Shown: positions 35,481 through 48,457, numbered from the stretch's first letter. The stretch: DNA of 64,000 nucleotides from Cycas panzhihuaensis (GCA_023213395.1 CM041465.1:150357741-150421740); one strand, 5' to 3'. Made by a program: numbers and translations. Notes: a model not told the origin generated them from the sequence alone.

Positions 35481-37400
35481 CTACACGAATCCACTGCGGA
35501 TCAAGTTTGTGTATACAATACAATATGGATTTATACCTTGTTTTTTACAATGGTCATAGAGGATAACCACGTTGCGTAGTGCCTGTAGTTGAGCCATTGT
35601 CGGCTTCTCTCCTGAATGCAACTGTTTGATTTTCTCTTCCAATTCGTATTTTCTTGTTTCCACTAACAACAGATCCTGCTGCAAGGATTTAATCATGGAC
35701 CAGAAGTGATTGGCATACTTAGCATCTTCTCGAGTCTGCATTATTCAAGCACCCAGTTTTCAGATCACCTTCTCCAATCCTGGTGGGATCTATTCATTGA
35801 ATTGGGTGCCGAAAGCTGGTACCAAATGCTTCACATGGGAAGTATCTTCCACTCAATGCATAATAAACTTAATCAAAATGTAAAGTTTTGCCTCACATGC
35901 AAATAATTGGTCTTTTGCTTTCTGAATTCTTTACAAATCCGATGGGGGTCTCTTATTTCAAACTTCTAATTTAGTCACTAAATGTTGAATGACCTTAGCC
36001 AAGAATGAAATCTTCCAGTGTGTCACATTATGTGGGTGACACTCCATTGGATCGATTCCTTCCTCTGTTAGCTCTTTATTATTGAAGTCAAAATCCACTC
36101 TAGCTGGTTCGCTGTTCAGAATTTCCAAAATTTCTTTATTTTCCTTTTTCGCAGCAATTCTTCTTTTCCTTCTTTTCTACTCTTCAGTGTTAAGATTTTT
36201 TTTTTATTGCTAGGCCAACTGTTGCTCGATTGCTTCCTCTTAACTGACACACTGCCTACTTTCTATTTCCCTTTTCTGATTTCCTCCCTCTTTTTCACAT
36301 CTTTCTGTTCGTCTTCTTCTTTCTTCTTGGCTTGCGAGGTTGCCTCTTCCTGCTACTGTTTACTTCCTTTCTCCTCTACCTGTGTTGTCTGAGGACTGTT
36401 CACCTTAGAGCCTTTGTCAAGAAAAATTCCCTAACCTTTTACTAAAGTTCCCCATGCCAATTTTCTCCATTATGCCTGAAATGGTTAATCCATCTAGTCA
36501 TTGCTGCTTGCTTTGGTTTTCCTTTCGACAACTTTATTTCTCGACATTGAGAATATAACAATCCCTGAAATAGACATTGATGATAAAATACAACCGACTG
36601 AGGTTTGGCCTTAATACTCGTCAATTTGTCTAAGAAATTTCTTGCAAGAAATGTTGCCCAATTAAATGTTTCTCCCTTCGCTACTCGCAGGAGTGTTGAT
36701 CTCATTTTTGTAGGAACAAATAAATTCTTTTGACTCAATATTACCCTTGTGAAGAGGAAATGAGCCACCCATCGTGTCAATTTGTTTGCAATGCTCACAA
36801 TATGAATGCCAGATGTAGAAACGTCTAAAATTTGGGCACCCAGTTGCTCTGCTGTCTGTCCCCGCAGAATTCTTTGATCTTTGGGTACCTCTTCACCTGA
36901 ATCTGGTAACCCTGAGATTTTTGCGATGGCTCTTGCTGATATATCTAAAAGGTTGGGTTGCTAAGCCACTAGTTGAATCATATCTATTATGAAATCTATT
37001 GTTGCTAGAAATAACCCCATTTGCACAAATGGGGCAAATTTGGTCTTTGTCAAGGTTATTTTTCTTTTATCATCTTCAGGCATATCCCATACCATTCATG
37101 CCCGATTCCTTCATAATCTATTTCCAGGAAATTGATTTGAGTCAGTGTGATGTCCATCTTACTCGTTCACAATTTTTCAAAAATTTCCCTGGTTTGTCTT
37201 CAAAAACCTTTATGACTTTGGTTTATGGTTGCAATTACTCAGTTGCAACTCAACGCACCTCCTTTTCGTCTGTCAAATGCATGCCAGCCACTTGTCACTA
37301 CCTACATGCTCTACGTTGTCTTGGTACATGTGACTATTAGTTGTTATTGATTTCCGCTGCTCCGTCGCCGTCATCATTAACAAATTTCCTTTCAACTTTT
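35481..37400 (-). pseudogene. Extra ORF region of element D between pol and 3' LTR
   Basis: Minus-strand frames here carry long open stretches that belong to no Gypsy pol domain. 36,442-36,880 includes ATGIHIVSIANKLTRWVAH-like wording (actual TSGIHIVSIANKLTRWVAH) and FNWATFLARNFLDKL. 35,481-35,741 has a predicted coiled coil with QQDLLLVETRKYELEEKIKQ. Between them are low-complexity Lys/Glu-rich frames (about 36,050-36,400). Position and size match the additional ORF that Athila/Tat-type plant Gypsy elements carry 3' of pol, sometimes called env-like. No transmembrane or signal segment is evident, and I assign no function. Element F keeps related but more decayed sequence at 54,600-56,600. 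Confidence 0.55.
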
Positions 37401-37639
37401 TCTAGATTTGATGTCACCACCTTCTTTCTTGAGATTTCCGTCTTCCTTATTGCTTTTTCCAACTACATCTAGTTTTGTCATCATGGAATGATTTGCAATG
37501 CTGATGTCTCCACCATTTTTTATCGTTCAAAACACAATCGTTCTATCTTTTTAGCTAAACTATGCTTAATCCACCTTTGGTTTACAACTAATTCTTAACC
37601 AGTTAGTCCTAATTTTTGACTGATTTAGTTTTCTAGCTG

Positions 37640-38265
37640 TAATCATTTTTGTTCCAGTTATTCTTGCTTCCATTAAAGTTGCAATTATTTTGTTCTAGAT
37701 GCGGCCATTTATCTTGATTGTAACTAGTTACATCCAAGTTACGATTACTTGCTATTTCAATTGTATTTAGATTGCCACTTATTTCTTCCATTTCCAATTC
37801 ATGTGTCTTAAGTTAATGTGTGTTGGTTTATTCCTCATCCTAGTTGCACTTTTTACATTTAGGTTGCAACTCTCTTCGTCTTGATTGCTACTTCTTATAT
37901 CCTAATTGCAACTTTGCATGCATATTATATTGCTTGCGTCTGGGTTCCAACTTTGCTTCTAGCTTACGTCTAAGTTACAACTTTGTGTCTATCTTGTGTC
38001 CAGATTACAACTTTACATCTAGGTTGCAACTTTGCGTTCGAGTTACAACTTTGCGTTCATGTTGCAATTTTATATCCGAGTTGCAACTTTGAATTTAGGT
38101 TGCAACTTTATATTCAGGTTACAATTTTGCATCCTTGTTGCAACCGCTTGCCTCCAAGTTACAACTTTACCTCCCAATTGTAACCACTTGCCTCCAAGTT
38201 ACAACTTTGCATCCTGGTTATAACCACTTGCCTCCAAGTTGCAACTACTTGCTTCCATGATTGAA
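37640..38265 (-). repeat. GTTGCAAC tandem array in element D
   Basis: Some twenty imperfect units of about 20-30 bases, each carrying the 8-base palindrome GTTGCAAC or a near form (GTTACAAC, GTTGTAAC) with spacers such as TTTGCATCC and CACTTGCCTCCAA. It begins right after the integrase C-terminus (minus strand) and precedes the extra ORF region. A larger related array is present at the same place in element F. Confidence 0.85.
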
Positions 38266-38269
38266 GTCA

Positions 38270-38868
38270 TAAAGGAATTTTTGTTTTTATGGTTCTCGTC
38301 TTCTTTTTTTTCAGTCGACTTTTGTTGACTATTTTTTCTTGTAGTATTCTATCAAGTTGTTGGAGACGCACTGCTCCATTTGACCAAATCTGGTTCACCT
38401 TGTATGGACCAAGCCATCGCAACTTTAATTTTCTAGGTTTGATTCAGAACTTGCTATCGTAAAGAATAATAAGGTCTCCTTCTTGGAATTATGAAATTTT
38501 GAGGTGCCAATCATGCCATGTCTTTCTTCTCAATTTTTATGCTTTCAGTTCCCACCAAGCTCTTGTCCATTTTTCATCCAACTTCATTAAATCTACATAT
38601 CATTGGTTCTATGAATCATTTTCTAACAACCATAATTCAGATGCCACTCTCAGACTTTCTGTTTAGAATTCTAAAGGAAGTATGACTTTTAATCTATAAA
38701 CCAATTGGAACAGAGTTTGCTTATGGCTACTTTATTGTTGTCCTATCGGCTCACAAAACTGAATAGAGTCGCTCTGCTCAGTCTGTTCAGTCTTGATTGT
38801 AGATTTTAGATAATGGCAACTTTAGAATTTTATTGGTACTTTCCACTTGCTTATTTGCACAAGGATAA
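38270..38868 (-). pseudogene. Element D integrase, C-terminal part
   Basis: The minus strand reads KQVESTNKILK next to the E insertion, then WHLKIS, FQEGDLIILYDSKF, KPRKLKLRWLGPYKVNQI and NGAVRLQQLD (about 38,340-38,540). This is the GPY/F-type C-terminal domain of Gypsy integrase. The preceding residues of the YYPxANGQVE motif lie on the other side of E at 42,571. Confidence 0.85.
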
Positions 38869-38936
38869 TGTTACAGACCTCCTTAAAGGATTAATTAATT
38901 GTTGATTAAGTGAAAGGGCATCTTCGAAGAGTTGTC
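38869..38936 (+). repeat. Truncated left LTR of element E
   Basis: Matches the first part of the right LTR (TGTTA.AGACCTCCTTAAAGG through AGAGTTGT), then jumps straight to a PBS-like AGGTATCAAAGCTATC at about 38,940. About 180 bases of the LTR are therefore deleted. Confidence 0.8.
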
Positions 38937-39525
38937 CATCAGGTATCAAAGCTATCATCTTGCTCCATGGGGAACCATCTTCAATTACTTATCGAGTGAA
39001 GTAACTATGGTACTTGGTGAAAAGAATATCACTATATTTAGTTTCCAATCCAATATTCAAGAGATTGTACTCTCAGTAAGAAAAAAACTCCATGAACAGG
39101 TCACATTCCTATGAATATTGCTTAATGAAAACATTTGCATTTGCTTTATTAGTTAAGTACATTACTTCAAATCATATAAAGAGATCTGCTGTATATAGGC
39201 TGCGTTCCTATTATGTACCAATTGCATCACATCTAATTCAATTCCACCCATCTGCATGACTGCTAGCTCTGCGTCTTAGTCATCATTGTCACATTGCCCT
39301 GTCTTTGTCCTGTTTCGCTCATTAGCGTCGTCAACACTAAGGGCTAAATTCTGTCTGGCTATATCGTTTCTCTCTGGCTATGTCGTTTTTTGTTCTTTGG
39401 CTAGTCCTATCTCTCTCACAGGCTGCATCATTCTTCTTGGCTGGTCCTGCTTTTCTCTGGTTGTGCCGTCAACACATCATCGTCAGTCACACGATTACAT
39501 TGTCACTGTTCACACCTTGAATTCA

Positions 39526-39626
<101 letters not shown>

Positions 39627-40399
39627 GCGCGATTTATTTGTTCGATATTAAGTCTTTAATATCCATCTTAATCATTTCATATATATACCATTATATATAT
39701 AATATCTTATAATATATTATTCATATAGTATTTAGTATATAAAATCCACCCACATATCGGTATACAATATAATATCGCAATAGTTATATTATATTAAGCT
39801 TATCACACAAATCTATAATATCTTTATTATAACATATAGACATATAAATATATATATACATGTGTTAAAATAATTTAACAAGTGTTCCTTCTAATATTAA
39901 GGTGGTATGTTTTATTATATTAATCTTCCACTAACATATTTAGTATTTCATTAATTATCTTATAATTTTGTGACATTATATCATTAAGATTACACTCTAT
40001 ATAACATATATTTATTTTCGTCTTCACTCAATTAATTACATACATAAGATATTTGACTTTTTTTTCTACCTTGTCAATTGTTTAAAGGTTCTCTGTCATA
40101 ATTATAACCTTTGATTATCATAATATTATTAGTTAGTGTTTTTATCTTACATAGAACATTCAATTTTCATTTTCTTATAAGTCACACACCCCATTCAATC
40201 AAATAATATCTCTTGGATATTAATCAGTGACCAATCCTTCCTTTTATATACGAGTGTGACCAGTTGAAGACACCTCAAGGGGGGTGAAGTGAAGATCAGA
40301 ATAGTGTCGTTACATGAGATCTATGCATCAATAAATGAAGACAAAAAAGGAATAACAAGAGAATCGTGTACCTTTTATTTTTCACTAACCATCCAATCA

Positions 40400-41700
40400 T
40401 GATAGACAGGGGGTGGAATCACATTTATACAATTATTAAAGTGATGAACATGGAAGAAATGACAGATAACACCATCTAAAAGGATATCATCGAACCGATC
40501 ACTCAAGTAGTCCACGAAATAGTCCAGACATCAAATGCTCTCTTAAATCATACATTACATCAGATCTTAGATAAATTGACAATCATTGTAATGAACAGGA
40601 AAGAAGAAGATATGATTATTCCAGATTCAGAGGACAAGGCAATGAGTCAACAATCTCATATAAAAAATCAGACCATTAAAAAATATTCAGATCATTAGAC
40701 AACTCTAATTAATACAAAAAAATAAAGCTATCTAGAAATACCTTAATGACTATCGCAATCTGACCCCTGAGGAACAAAAGATCATAAATTTTTAGTCATA
40801 CTTTAACTGCCTATAAAATATACAAGGACAAAAAAAGAAAAAAATAGAAAAAATTGCGATTCCACTTTTCAGCATTGAGCAAAAATTACATGAACTAAGA
40901 GTGTGGATTCAATAGATGGAAAACTACTTTCGTTTAGTAGAAATTGATCCACCAGAACAAGTCTCTTTAGCCATCCTACACATGGATGGAATAACATGTG
41001 AATGGTGGTAGTGTCTTGAATGAACTTCATTTCGAGATTAATTACTAACTTGGAAAGAGTTCGTTTGTTTATTCATTAAATGATTTGAAATAATGACTAA
41101 CTGTAATTACTATTGTGAGTTACGAAGATTAAAACAAATAAGTTTTGTAGAAGAATACAATCCAACATTCATAAGACTAAGCTATGTGTTAGAAGATATC
41201 CTTACTAAGCAACTTATCCAATTATATATAGATGACTTGATAACTAAGATTTAAGCTGATGTTAAAATTTAATAATCAAATGATCTAAACAAAGCAATAT
41301 AGTTAACCAAAATACATAAAGATAAACGTAATGCCTTATGCAAAACTGACATAAATCTTTATATTCCTCCACCTGGTTGACATAATCCTTTACCAAATGC
41401 TCAACACAGACAATTATCAATCAACCTGAATTGACCTACTAAACCAATCATTCAAAAAATAAAAACAAAGCAAGAAAAGTTAAGAAGAAGAAACATATGC
41501 TTCAGATTTGGGGAGAAGTGGGAACCTGGACATATATGTCAAAAGAACCAATTATATACAATCAGATTACTGCCTGATGACAATATTGACAAAGAAGAGC
41601 AAGGGTCAAAAAATAATCAAGGAAATTGTCATCATTCAAAATATCAAGAGTGCTATTGTAATCTCGAGGTCGACTAACTGCAAATGTCACTAGCATTTAT
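40400..41700 (+). pseudogene. Element E gag
   Basis: A Retrotrans_gag domain is readable at 40,905-41,230: MENYFRLVEIDPPEQVSLA then ILHMDGITCEWW, TWKEFVCLFI and FVEEYNPTFIRLSYVLEDI. A nucleocapsid remnant CFRFGEKWEPGHIC (about 41,500-41,540) is the CFRCGEKW.PGH.C finger with its second cysteine replaced by phenylalanine. Stops interrupt the domain. Confidence 0.8.
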
Positions 41701-42175
41701 GAGCAGTTTTAATCAATCAAATACATTAAAGTTATAGGGATCTATAAAAAATCAAGCTGTAATAATCTTGATAGATTCAGGTAGCACACATAATTTTACT
41801 GATCGAAATTATGCACAATAACTGAGGTTATTTTCATTAAGGACTCCTCGTTTCTAGGTCACTATTGGAGGAAGTCAGGTAATCTCAGGGCAAGGTATAA
41901 TGAAGAACTTTAACCTCACATTAAATGATATCAGTATTATAGAAGATTTCTATGTCGTAAATGTCATAAGTATAGATATTGTATTGGGCAGTCAATGGCT
42001 TAGTACACTTAGTACCTTTGAAATAAATATAGATGAACATTTTATGCAATTTGAGAAAGAAGGAAGAACCATCATGTTATCAAGAAAAAGATTAAACAAA
42101 ACTAAAGTCATACTACGCGAGAATAAGAGTGAAGAAATCAAGAAACAACCACAAGCATCCCAAAAATACAGCTGA
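41700..42175 (+). pseudogene. Element E retroviral-type aspartic protease
   Basis: The catalytic block IILIDSGSTHNFTDRNYA (about 41,762-41,815) is intact, with DSG preserved, followed by FYVVNVISIDIVLGSQWL, the conserved second half of the fold. From 41,900 the frame is open for 91 codons. Two stops lie just downstream of the DSG block. Normally RT follows, but here the polypurine tract comes about 140 bases later. Confidence 0.88.
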
Positions 42176-42324
42176 GGTTTTCAACCAGAAGAATCTTCTA
42201 ACAAATGCCTACAACATTCGACTAATTATTTATGGGCTCTACTACAACAAAGGACATCATTCATTTAAGGGACTGCAATTGTTCGACTATGTTTTGTGGG
42301 CAAAACATCTTAAGGGGAAGGAAT

Positions 42325-42570
42325 TGTTATAGACCTCCTTAAAGGATTAATTAATTGTTGATTAAGTGAAAGGATGTCTCTAAAGAGTTGTGACTTATAA
42401 GTGAAAGGGCCCATTATACACCTATAAATGAGGCCTCCAATGTATTGTACATCATTCATATCTTATCAATCAAATATTTGGTCTGTTGACTATAAAACTC
42501 CTTTAGTGTACTTATGTGCTCTCTTGTGCATTTAGTATTTGTTCTAAGGTTACGAACTGGTTTCGTAACA
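42325..42570 (+). repeat. Right LTR of element E
   Basis: TGTTATAGACC to TTTCGTAACA, 246 bases, with a TATA-like CTATAAATGAGG near 42,422. Confidence 0.85.
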
Positions 42571-43290
42571 AATAATATGGGGAAGGCTTTGAATGTTGAA
42601 TCAAAAATTCCTGCATGAAATACTTTATCATTTCATTAAGGATGCTGCTTCTTTGATCCGAGACAACTTCTAACAGGCAGTCGAACTGAATAATTATCAT
42701 TTCATATAGAAATTAGGCTATACTTTGAGCGTCGTACGTTCTTATTGCCTTGGCTTCGATCCACTTTGTTAAAAAATCAGTGGCGACTAGAATGTATCTC
42801 GTATTTGTACAATGAGATGGTGGGCTAATAGGTCAAATAAAGTCTAGTCCCTATTTTTCAAATGGAGTTTAAGGTAATATAGGACCCAAAGGCATGAAAT
42901 GATTTTTTACTAGCTTCCCCACTCGTTAGCATATGTCATAGCTCCGCATCTATTTTTGTACATCTTCAAAGATTATAGGCCACCAGAGTCCTGCCTATAA
43001 GATTTTTTTACTTGTTGATTTCATATCTTGTTGTTTTGCTATGACTCTTTCATGGGCTTCTCTAATGGTAGCTTTTACTTTGTGTTCCATTATGCATCTC
43101 CTTAAGATTTGATCAAGTCCCATTCTATACAATATTTCTTGAATTAGTTGGAAAGAGAAAGTTTTCTTAATGAAGCTTTGTCATTCAACACATTCCATCC
43201 CCAACGCCATTTGTCCTATTGATAGAAATCATGCTATATCCTAGTACCATTTAGGTATTGCTTGGATGGAAAATAATTTTGCATTTAGAA
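42571..43290 (-). pseudogene. Element D integrase, N-terminal and core part
   Basis: The minus strand carries an integrase core with WIEAKA/TKWI-like wording near 42,750 and CLLEVVSDQRSSILNEMIKY, then FMQEFLIQHSKPSPYY (42,590-42,680). The second catalytic region VSDRG reads VSDQR. A zinc-finger region lies toward 43,150. The next residues of the motif are at 38,868, beyond element E. Confidence 0.85.
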
Positions 43291-44600
43291 AATCATCTTG
43301 GATTCCTGTTACTAGTTCCCCATCCACTTCCCTCAATAGTACATTTGGAATTGTATGCTTGGCTCCTTTCTTGACAATAACCTTGAAATTGAACTCTTGG
43401 AACAACATGAGCCACCTACTAATTCTCCCTTGGACTATAGTCTTATTAATTAACTATTGAAGCGCTTGATGATCTACAAAAAAACAAACAGATTAGCCAA
43501 TAAATAGGGTTTGAACTTCTAGAGAACATATACTATCTCCAACCCTTCTCATTATATGATAGAGTAATTCTTTTCAACCTCTGTTAATTTTTTGCTTGTA
43601 AAATATATTGGTAGATCGATTTTGTCATTCTCTAGTTGTGTTAATACACACCCAATTAGAAACAGAGAAGCATCTACATATACATAGAAAGATTTGTCCC
43701 AGTCTGAAAATCTATAGATTGGCGCTTGGGCTATCTTCTTTTTCAATAGTTTAAATGCCAACTACTTTTGAAGTTGCCATTGACATTTTGTCTTCTTTTT
43801 TAATAGGATTTCAAATGGGTTAACTATCCGGACATAATTTTTTATGAACTTCCAATAGTACCCTATCATCCCTAGGAATCCTTTAACCTATCTTTGTGTT
43901 TTTGGTAATGGAAAGTTTAAAATCACTGCCACTTTACTTGGATCCATTAGTAGTCCATCTTTTGTCATCACATATCCTAACAGGGTTCCAAATGGCACCA
44001 TGAATGTGCATTTTGTAGGGTTTAAATATAAATTGTTCTTGTTGTAAGTTTTCAATATCAATCACAAATAACCAAGGTCATTTTTTAATGGAGTGAATAA
44101 TGTTCAATCGTCCAAGAACACTTCGATTGTCTTCTCTATTGTTTATTTAAAAATATTAAGAATAACTCTCTGAAATATTATAGGGGCATTTGTTAACCCA
44201 AACAACATTACTTAGAATGCATAAGTACCCCACTTGGTAACAAAAGTTGTCTTTAATTGGTCTTTTGGTGCAATCTAGACCTAGTTGTGCCTATTAAATC
44301 TATCAGTAAATGAGTACACCTTATGTCCTACCACAGTTTTTAAAATATCCTCTGTAAAAGGAATTAGAAACAAATCCTTTTTAGTAGCTTTGTTTAAAGC
44401 TCTGTAGTCGATGCCTTTCAATTTCCTATTTTTTTTCGGGATGACCATTATGGGACTTATCTATTCACTATTATCAACCTAAAAAATGTAATATGCTTCC
44501 AATAACTTATCTACTTCAACTTTAACTCTTTCCTTGTATTTAAGATTTATATGGTATGGCCTTTACCTTATCAGTTTAGCCCCTTCTATCAACTTAATTT
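43290..44600 (-). pseudogene. Element D reverse transcriptase and RNase H
   Basis: RNase H: MAFKLLKKKIAQAPIYRF, FYVYVDASLFLIGCVL and PIYFTSKKLTEVEKNYSII (43,552-43,761) are canonical, and the DAS aspartate is intact. RT: the minus strand of 43,860-44,560 carries the thumb, palm and fingers, including NPTKCTFMVPFGTL-like wording near 44,000 and AIPKKNRKLKGIDYRAL-like wording near 44,420, with several stops. The region downstream (43,266-43,440) contains GELVTGIQDDFLNAKLFSI, an acidic linker typical of Tat/Retand-like plant Gypsy elements. Confidence 0.85.
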
Positions 44601-45404
44601 TGTGTTCTCCTAATTTTGGTGGGATGCCTTTTAAATCTTTATATGACCAGACATATACATTCTTATATTCTAGAAATAGAGAAGTTACTTGTTGCACCAT
44701 TTCTTACTTTCCAATAATCACCTAAAGTGATCATTTGTGGTTGTTCTTCTATTTCGATATTGATTTCTGACATTTTAATTTTTTCCCACAGTACTGTTTT
44801 GCCATCTGGGCCTAGTGTATAGGCTGGCGTGCTATCTATGCTATGCTCTCCATATTCCAACATGGAATGTTGTTTCTATAGATTTTCTTCTTCAATCTAA
44901 AAGTAATGTATTTCATTTTTCTAGATTTTTTTTCTTTAATTTTTTCATTTAAAATAACAGTTTGATTTATTCTTTTAGTGAAGATTCCTTCAATTTCTAA
45001 CTGCCAAGTCCAATCATTTTTTTCTATTTTTGAACATACTCTTGAAATCTTATTAATAAATTTTTACTTGTTTCATGCCAAGAATTAGAATTTTGTGTAT
45101 GAATAGCATACCAATTTCGGGATTGTTTTATCTAAGAACAAGAAGATACAAAGTACCATAATTGCTGCTGCCATTTATTCTTCATGGTTTTAGTACATAA
45201 TTGTAGATGATTTTCTGCTTGTTTTGAGTGACCATTATGTTTGATCAATTTATTGATTATAGAGATAGATTTTTCTTGGACCTTTCTTCCTAACAGAGGT
45301 GACTCTGGTTGTCTTTCCTCCTTGCCCTCTTTCTTTGAAGAATCCATGCGGCATTCCATATAGTAACATGTAGCCATTTCTATTTCTTCCCAAGCATTAT
45401 ACAA

Positions 45405-45960
45405 CTAGTTCAACATATAGGAGGATGAAGGGCTACTTGGTATCCTTGATTGCATTTGGAAAGTTGTTTTAGAGCAAGAACTTACTGTAGGTTTTGTAGT
45501 TGCCATTGTAGATGAAACTCTTCCTTCATCTTCAACTTTTTCTATCTTTGGCCCATTTGAGTATAAGGGAAAAGCTATAGTTTTCTCTCCCACTGGCAGG
45601 GTAAATGTATGTCTCTCTCAATCCTAAATTGCCTTTTATAGCCAGTAACCATGGTCTTTCCAACAAATTTGGATACGTCTTCCTTTGGTTTTGCATACGT
45701 ACTACGGTAAAATCCAAAACCATAGTTACTTCTGCAACAGTTACTAGAACATTCAATAATATTCCCATGGGCCTAACTTGTACGTGATTAGCTAATCTAA
45801 TCGAATAGTCTAGGACAACCACGTTAGGCCTTCCCAAAGTTATCCATGAAGATTCAAGTAGTATATTTACTTCCAAGTCCCCATCTACAATGGTTCTATA
45901 TAAAGTGGTTCCAAACACCACCATCAGAACTCTAGGGTCTATTCCTGTGTCTTTTATAGT
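45405..45960 (-). pseudogene. Element D aspartic protease
   Basis: Minus strand 45,532-45,924: VDGDLEVNILLES stands at the catalytic position (DGG/DSG-type residue altered), followed by LGRPNVVVLDYSIRLANH, VRPMGILLNVLVTVAEVTMV, LDFTVVRM and YPNLLERPWL. This is the order of plant Gypsy proteases of the Athila/Tat type, where the last block is usually YP.LLGRPWL. Confidence 0.8.
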
Positions 45961-46275
45961 TCTAAGAACTAGCTTTTCAATTTAATCTAATACCATTTGT
46001 TGAAAATACCCTACTTTCCACCACTAAAATACTACTGATATAGGGATTGAAACTCCTAATTCAGTAAGTACATCTTTTATAGTTTGCAACCTTTGCTAAG
46101 GATTCATACCTTCCAATGGTTGTGGTGTCCTCCTTTTGTAATGTGGGCCTTTAAAGTTTCCCTGTTGCATTTCCTCTTGAGTTTCCTCCATTGCATCTTG
46201 AAGGACCTTTACTACCTCTTGCAATCATTTCTTTTTTACTATTGGAACTGGGAAATTATCTTGAATAGGAGGAGG

Positions 46276-47560
46276 TCATATTGATTTTCCACTTCGTGTT
46301 TGCAAGTAAGCTGGCTTTTTTGGATCTAAGATCGCGTCTACTAGATTGGTATTTTGTACTTTATTATTCTTTGGACAATTAGACCATTCACGATCTATTG
46401 ACCCACATTCTTTACAGATGTATTCTCCTCCTTTCTTTTCTAGAAGACACTCTGATCTATAGTGCCCCCATCTCTGGCATAAGAAACAACAAATAGGTCT
46501 TGTCTTACCCTTGTATTGTCTTGCAACTTTGTGTTCCATTTTTTGTTAATAGACGTTATGTATTTTTCCTTCATTGTTCTTAGTTCTAAAATAACACTCC
46601 CATATGTTATGATTGTGTCTTCAGTAAATTTCACACCATTTCATAGATCCTCCATGCTCATTTTTTAAATGCTCTTGTTGATTGTAGGGTGGGGGACACC
46701 AAATGTTTTCTCTTGATTTTTCTAGTCACAACTAAGACAACTCTATACGAAGTTTTTCTAGCTTCTGATTGTGTTGCATACTATTTAGAATTGAAACTAC
46801 AGGTTGTTGCTCTAATGCTTCCACCTCTTTCTTTAATGATTCAATTTGTGGACTAGTACCCATTTGTGGCATCTATGCAGGCTGTACCGACATGCTTGTT
46901 ATCGGACAATATACTGAGGGTTGTATCGCCATTTGAGAATAGGTTGATTTTATTTAATTTTTGAATTTTAGTGCTTATTTGCTCGTAATTGTTCATTGGA
47001 TGTTACTTTATCTCTAAGTTGAGGTATCGATCCTTGAATGAAATATTTCATCACCAACATTGGATTGATTGCTGTTGCTGATTGTATTTTATTCATTATA
47101 ACTTGCATCCTTCTATTAAAATCATTCATAGACTCCCCAAGATACTAGCGAATTTCTTCCAAAGCCTGCAAAATAGCTATTGGGTCCCTCAATTTTTGAA
47201 ATCTATTTAGAATTAGTTCTTGTAATTGATCCCAATTTAATTGTTGGGTTGCTACATATTAGAACCATGCTACTGCAGGTCCCCTTAGCATTAAAAAAAA
47301 TGAGCTTTGATTTTTCCTTGATCCATGATTCTTTTAATTTGAATTATGTTTTTAAATAATGTTAGATGGTCACTTGGATCTATGGTTCCATTAAATTGAA
47401 GGCTCAAGAACATTGAATCACTTTGCACCACAAATATACAGGGTTGTGTTTACTTGATTTCTTCCCCCTAATATCCCACTTTGTCCTCCCATAGTTGGTG
47501 CATTACTGCCTGTTACACCTCCTATACTACTACCTGGGGTCACCAGTCACCATTGGTAGT
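46276..47560 (-). pseudogene. Element D gag with two zinc knuckles
   Basis: Capsid part on the minus strand (about 47,000-47,330): LRGPAVAWF, LNWDQLQELILNRFQKLRDP, YLGESMNDFNRRMQ and LVMKYFIQGSIPQLRDKV, the Retrotrans_gag pattern. Nucleocapsid: an intact CCHC knuckle CFLCQRWGHYRSEC (about 46,440-46,485) and a second one, CKECGSIDREWSNC, in which histidine is replaced by arginine. Stops occur between the domains. Confidence 0.85.
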
Positions 47561-48090
47561 TTGAACAAGGGATTTATTATATGGCTTGGAGTTTGAATCT
47601 CTAATAAATGATAATTCTAAACTTACTCCGCTACACTATATATCCCCAACTTGATGTAATTTTCTTCCTGTATTGATACGTTTTCTTTTCACAAATTTTC
47701 TTCAATGGAATCTTGCTAACTATTTTTGTCTGTACTCACTAATCGTACCTCTTTTATCAGATCCTCTTCTTTTATACACCTCTGATCAATTTCTTCATTT
47801 GCCTGCATCTTGGTTATGCTTAGATCTTGATCTTTTACTTCATCCTCATTTTTCAACTTCCCCTTCTATGTTAAACACGCATATGGTCGCCTCTTTACTT
47901 GCTTCCTTGGTGTAATTACAAATATGGGTTTACGTACTCCTGCTTGGAGTCTTTACTTTTCCCAATGCTCCCCTTTATCACGACATGTTATGGCTTCTAC
48001 TCTAGGTGGCATATAAGAGGACTCAAAGAATTATTTAATTGGTCTCATCCATCATCATTTCCCTGGCTCAATTTGGTAATGGAACCAATG
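47561..48090 (-). other. 5' leader of element D
   Basis: Between the gag region and the 5' LTR. It begins with the possible PBS TTGGTTCCATTACC (minus strand, about 48,075-48,088). Plus-strand open frames here match nothing and are taken as chance. Confidence 0.4.
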
Positions 48091-48457
48091 TGTGCTAGTG
48101 TCCTTCGTCACGTACAGAACATACATAGAAATTACAATAGGTTGCAACGATTCATCACAATATTGAGACATGAAGATGTAAGAGAATAAGAACCATTATC
48201 ATTACATTATGACGGGTCACTTTGGTCCTTTCACAACCAAAGACAACCCATAACAGTGCACATAAGAGTAGAATTTACACAACAGACATGGAATGTAAAT
48301 AACTACATTCTGTGTGACAATGGACAGAGGGTGACTTTTGACCTACAAGAGCCGTTGCCCATCTCTTTATAATATGATATTTATACTTACTATAACTTTG
48401 AGTTAGTTTCAACCATACAAACAAAAGGGGTTGGAACTCAAATGACCGTATACAACA
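48091..48457 (-). repeat. 5' LTR of element D
   Basis: Plus-strand edges TGTGCTAGTGTCC and GTATACAACA, 367 bases, matching 35,021-35,387 with scattered substitutions. Confidence 0.88.

Noticed and set aside
37844-38223. Three overlapping plus-strand open frames with Cys-Asn-Phe-rich repeats
   Set aside because: They are translations of the GTTGCAAC tandem array in different frames. Openness comes from the repeat composition and there is no family similarity.
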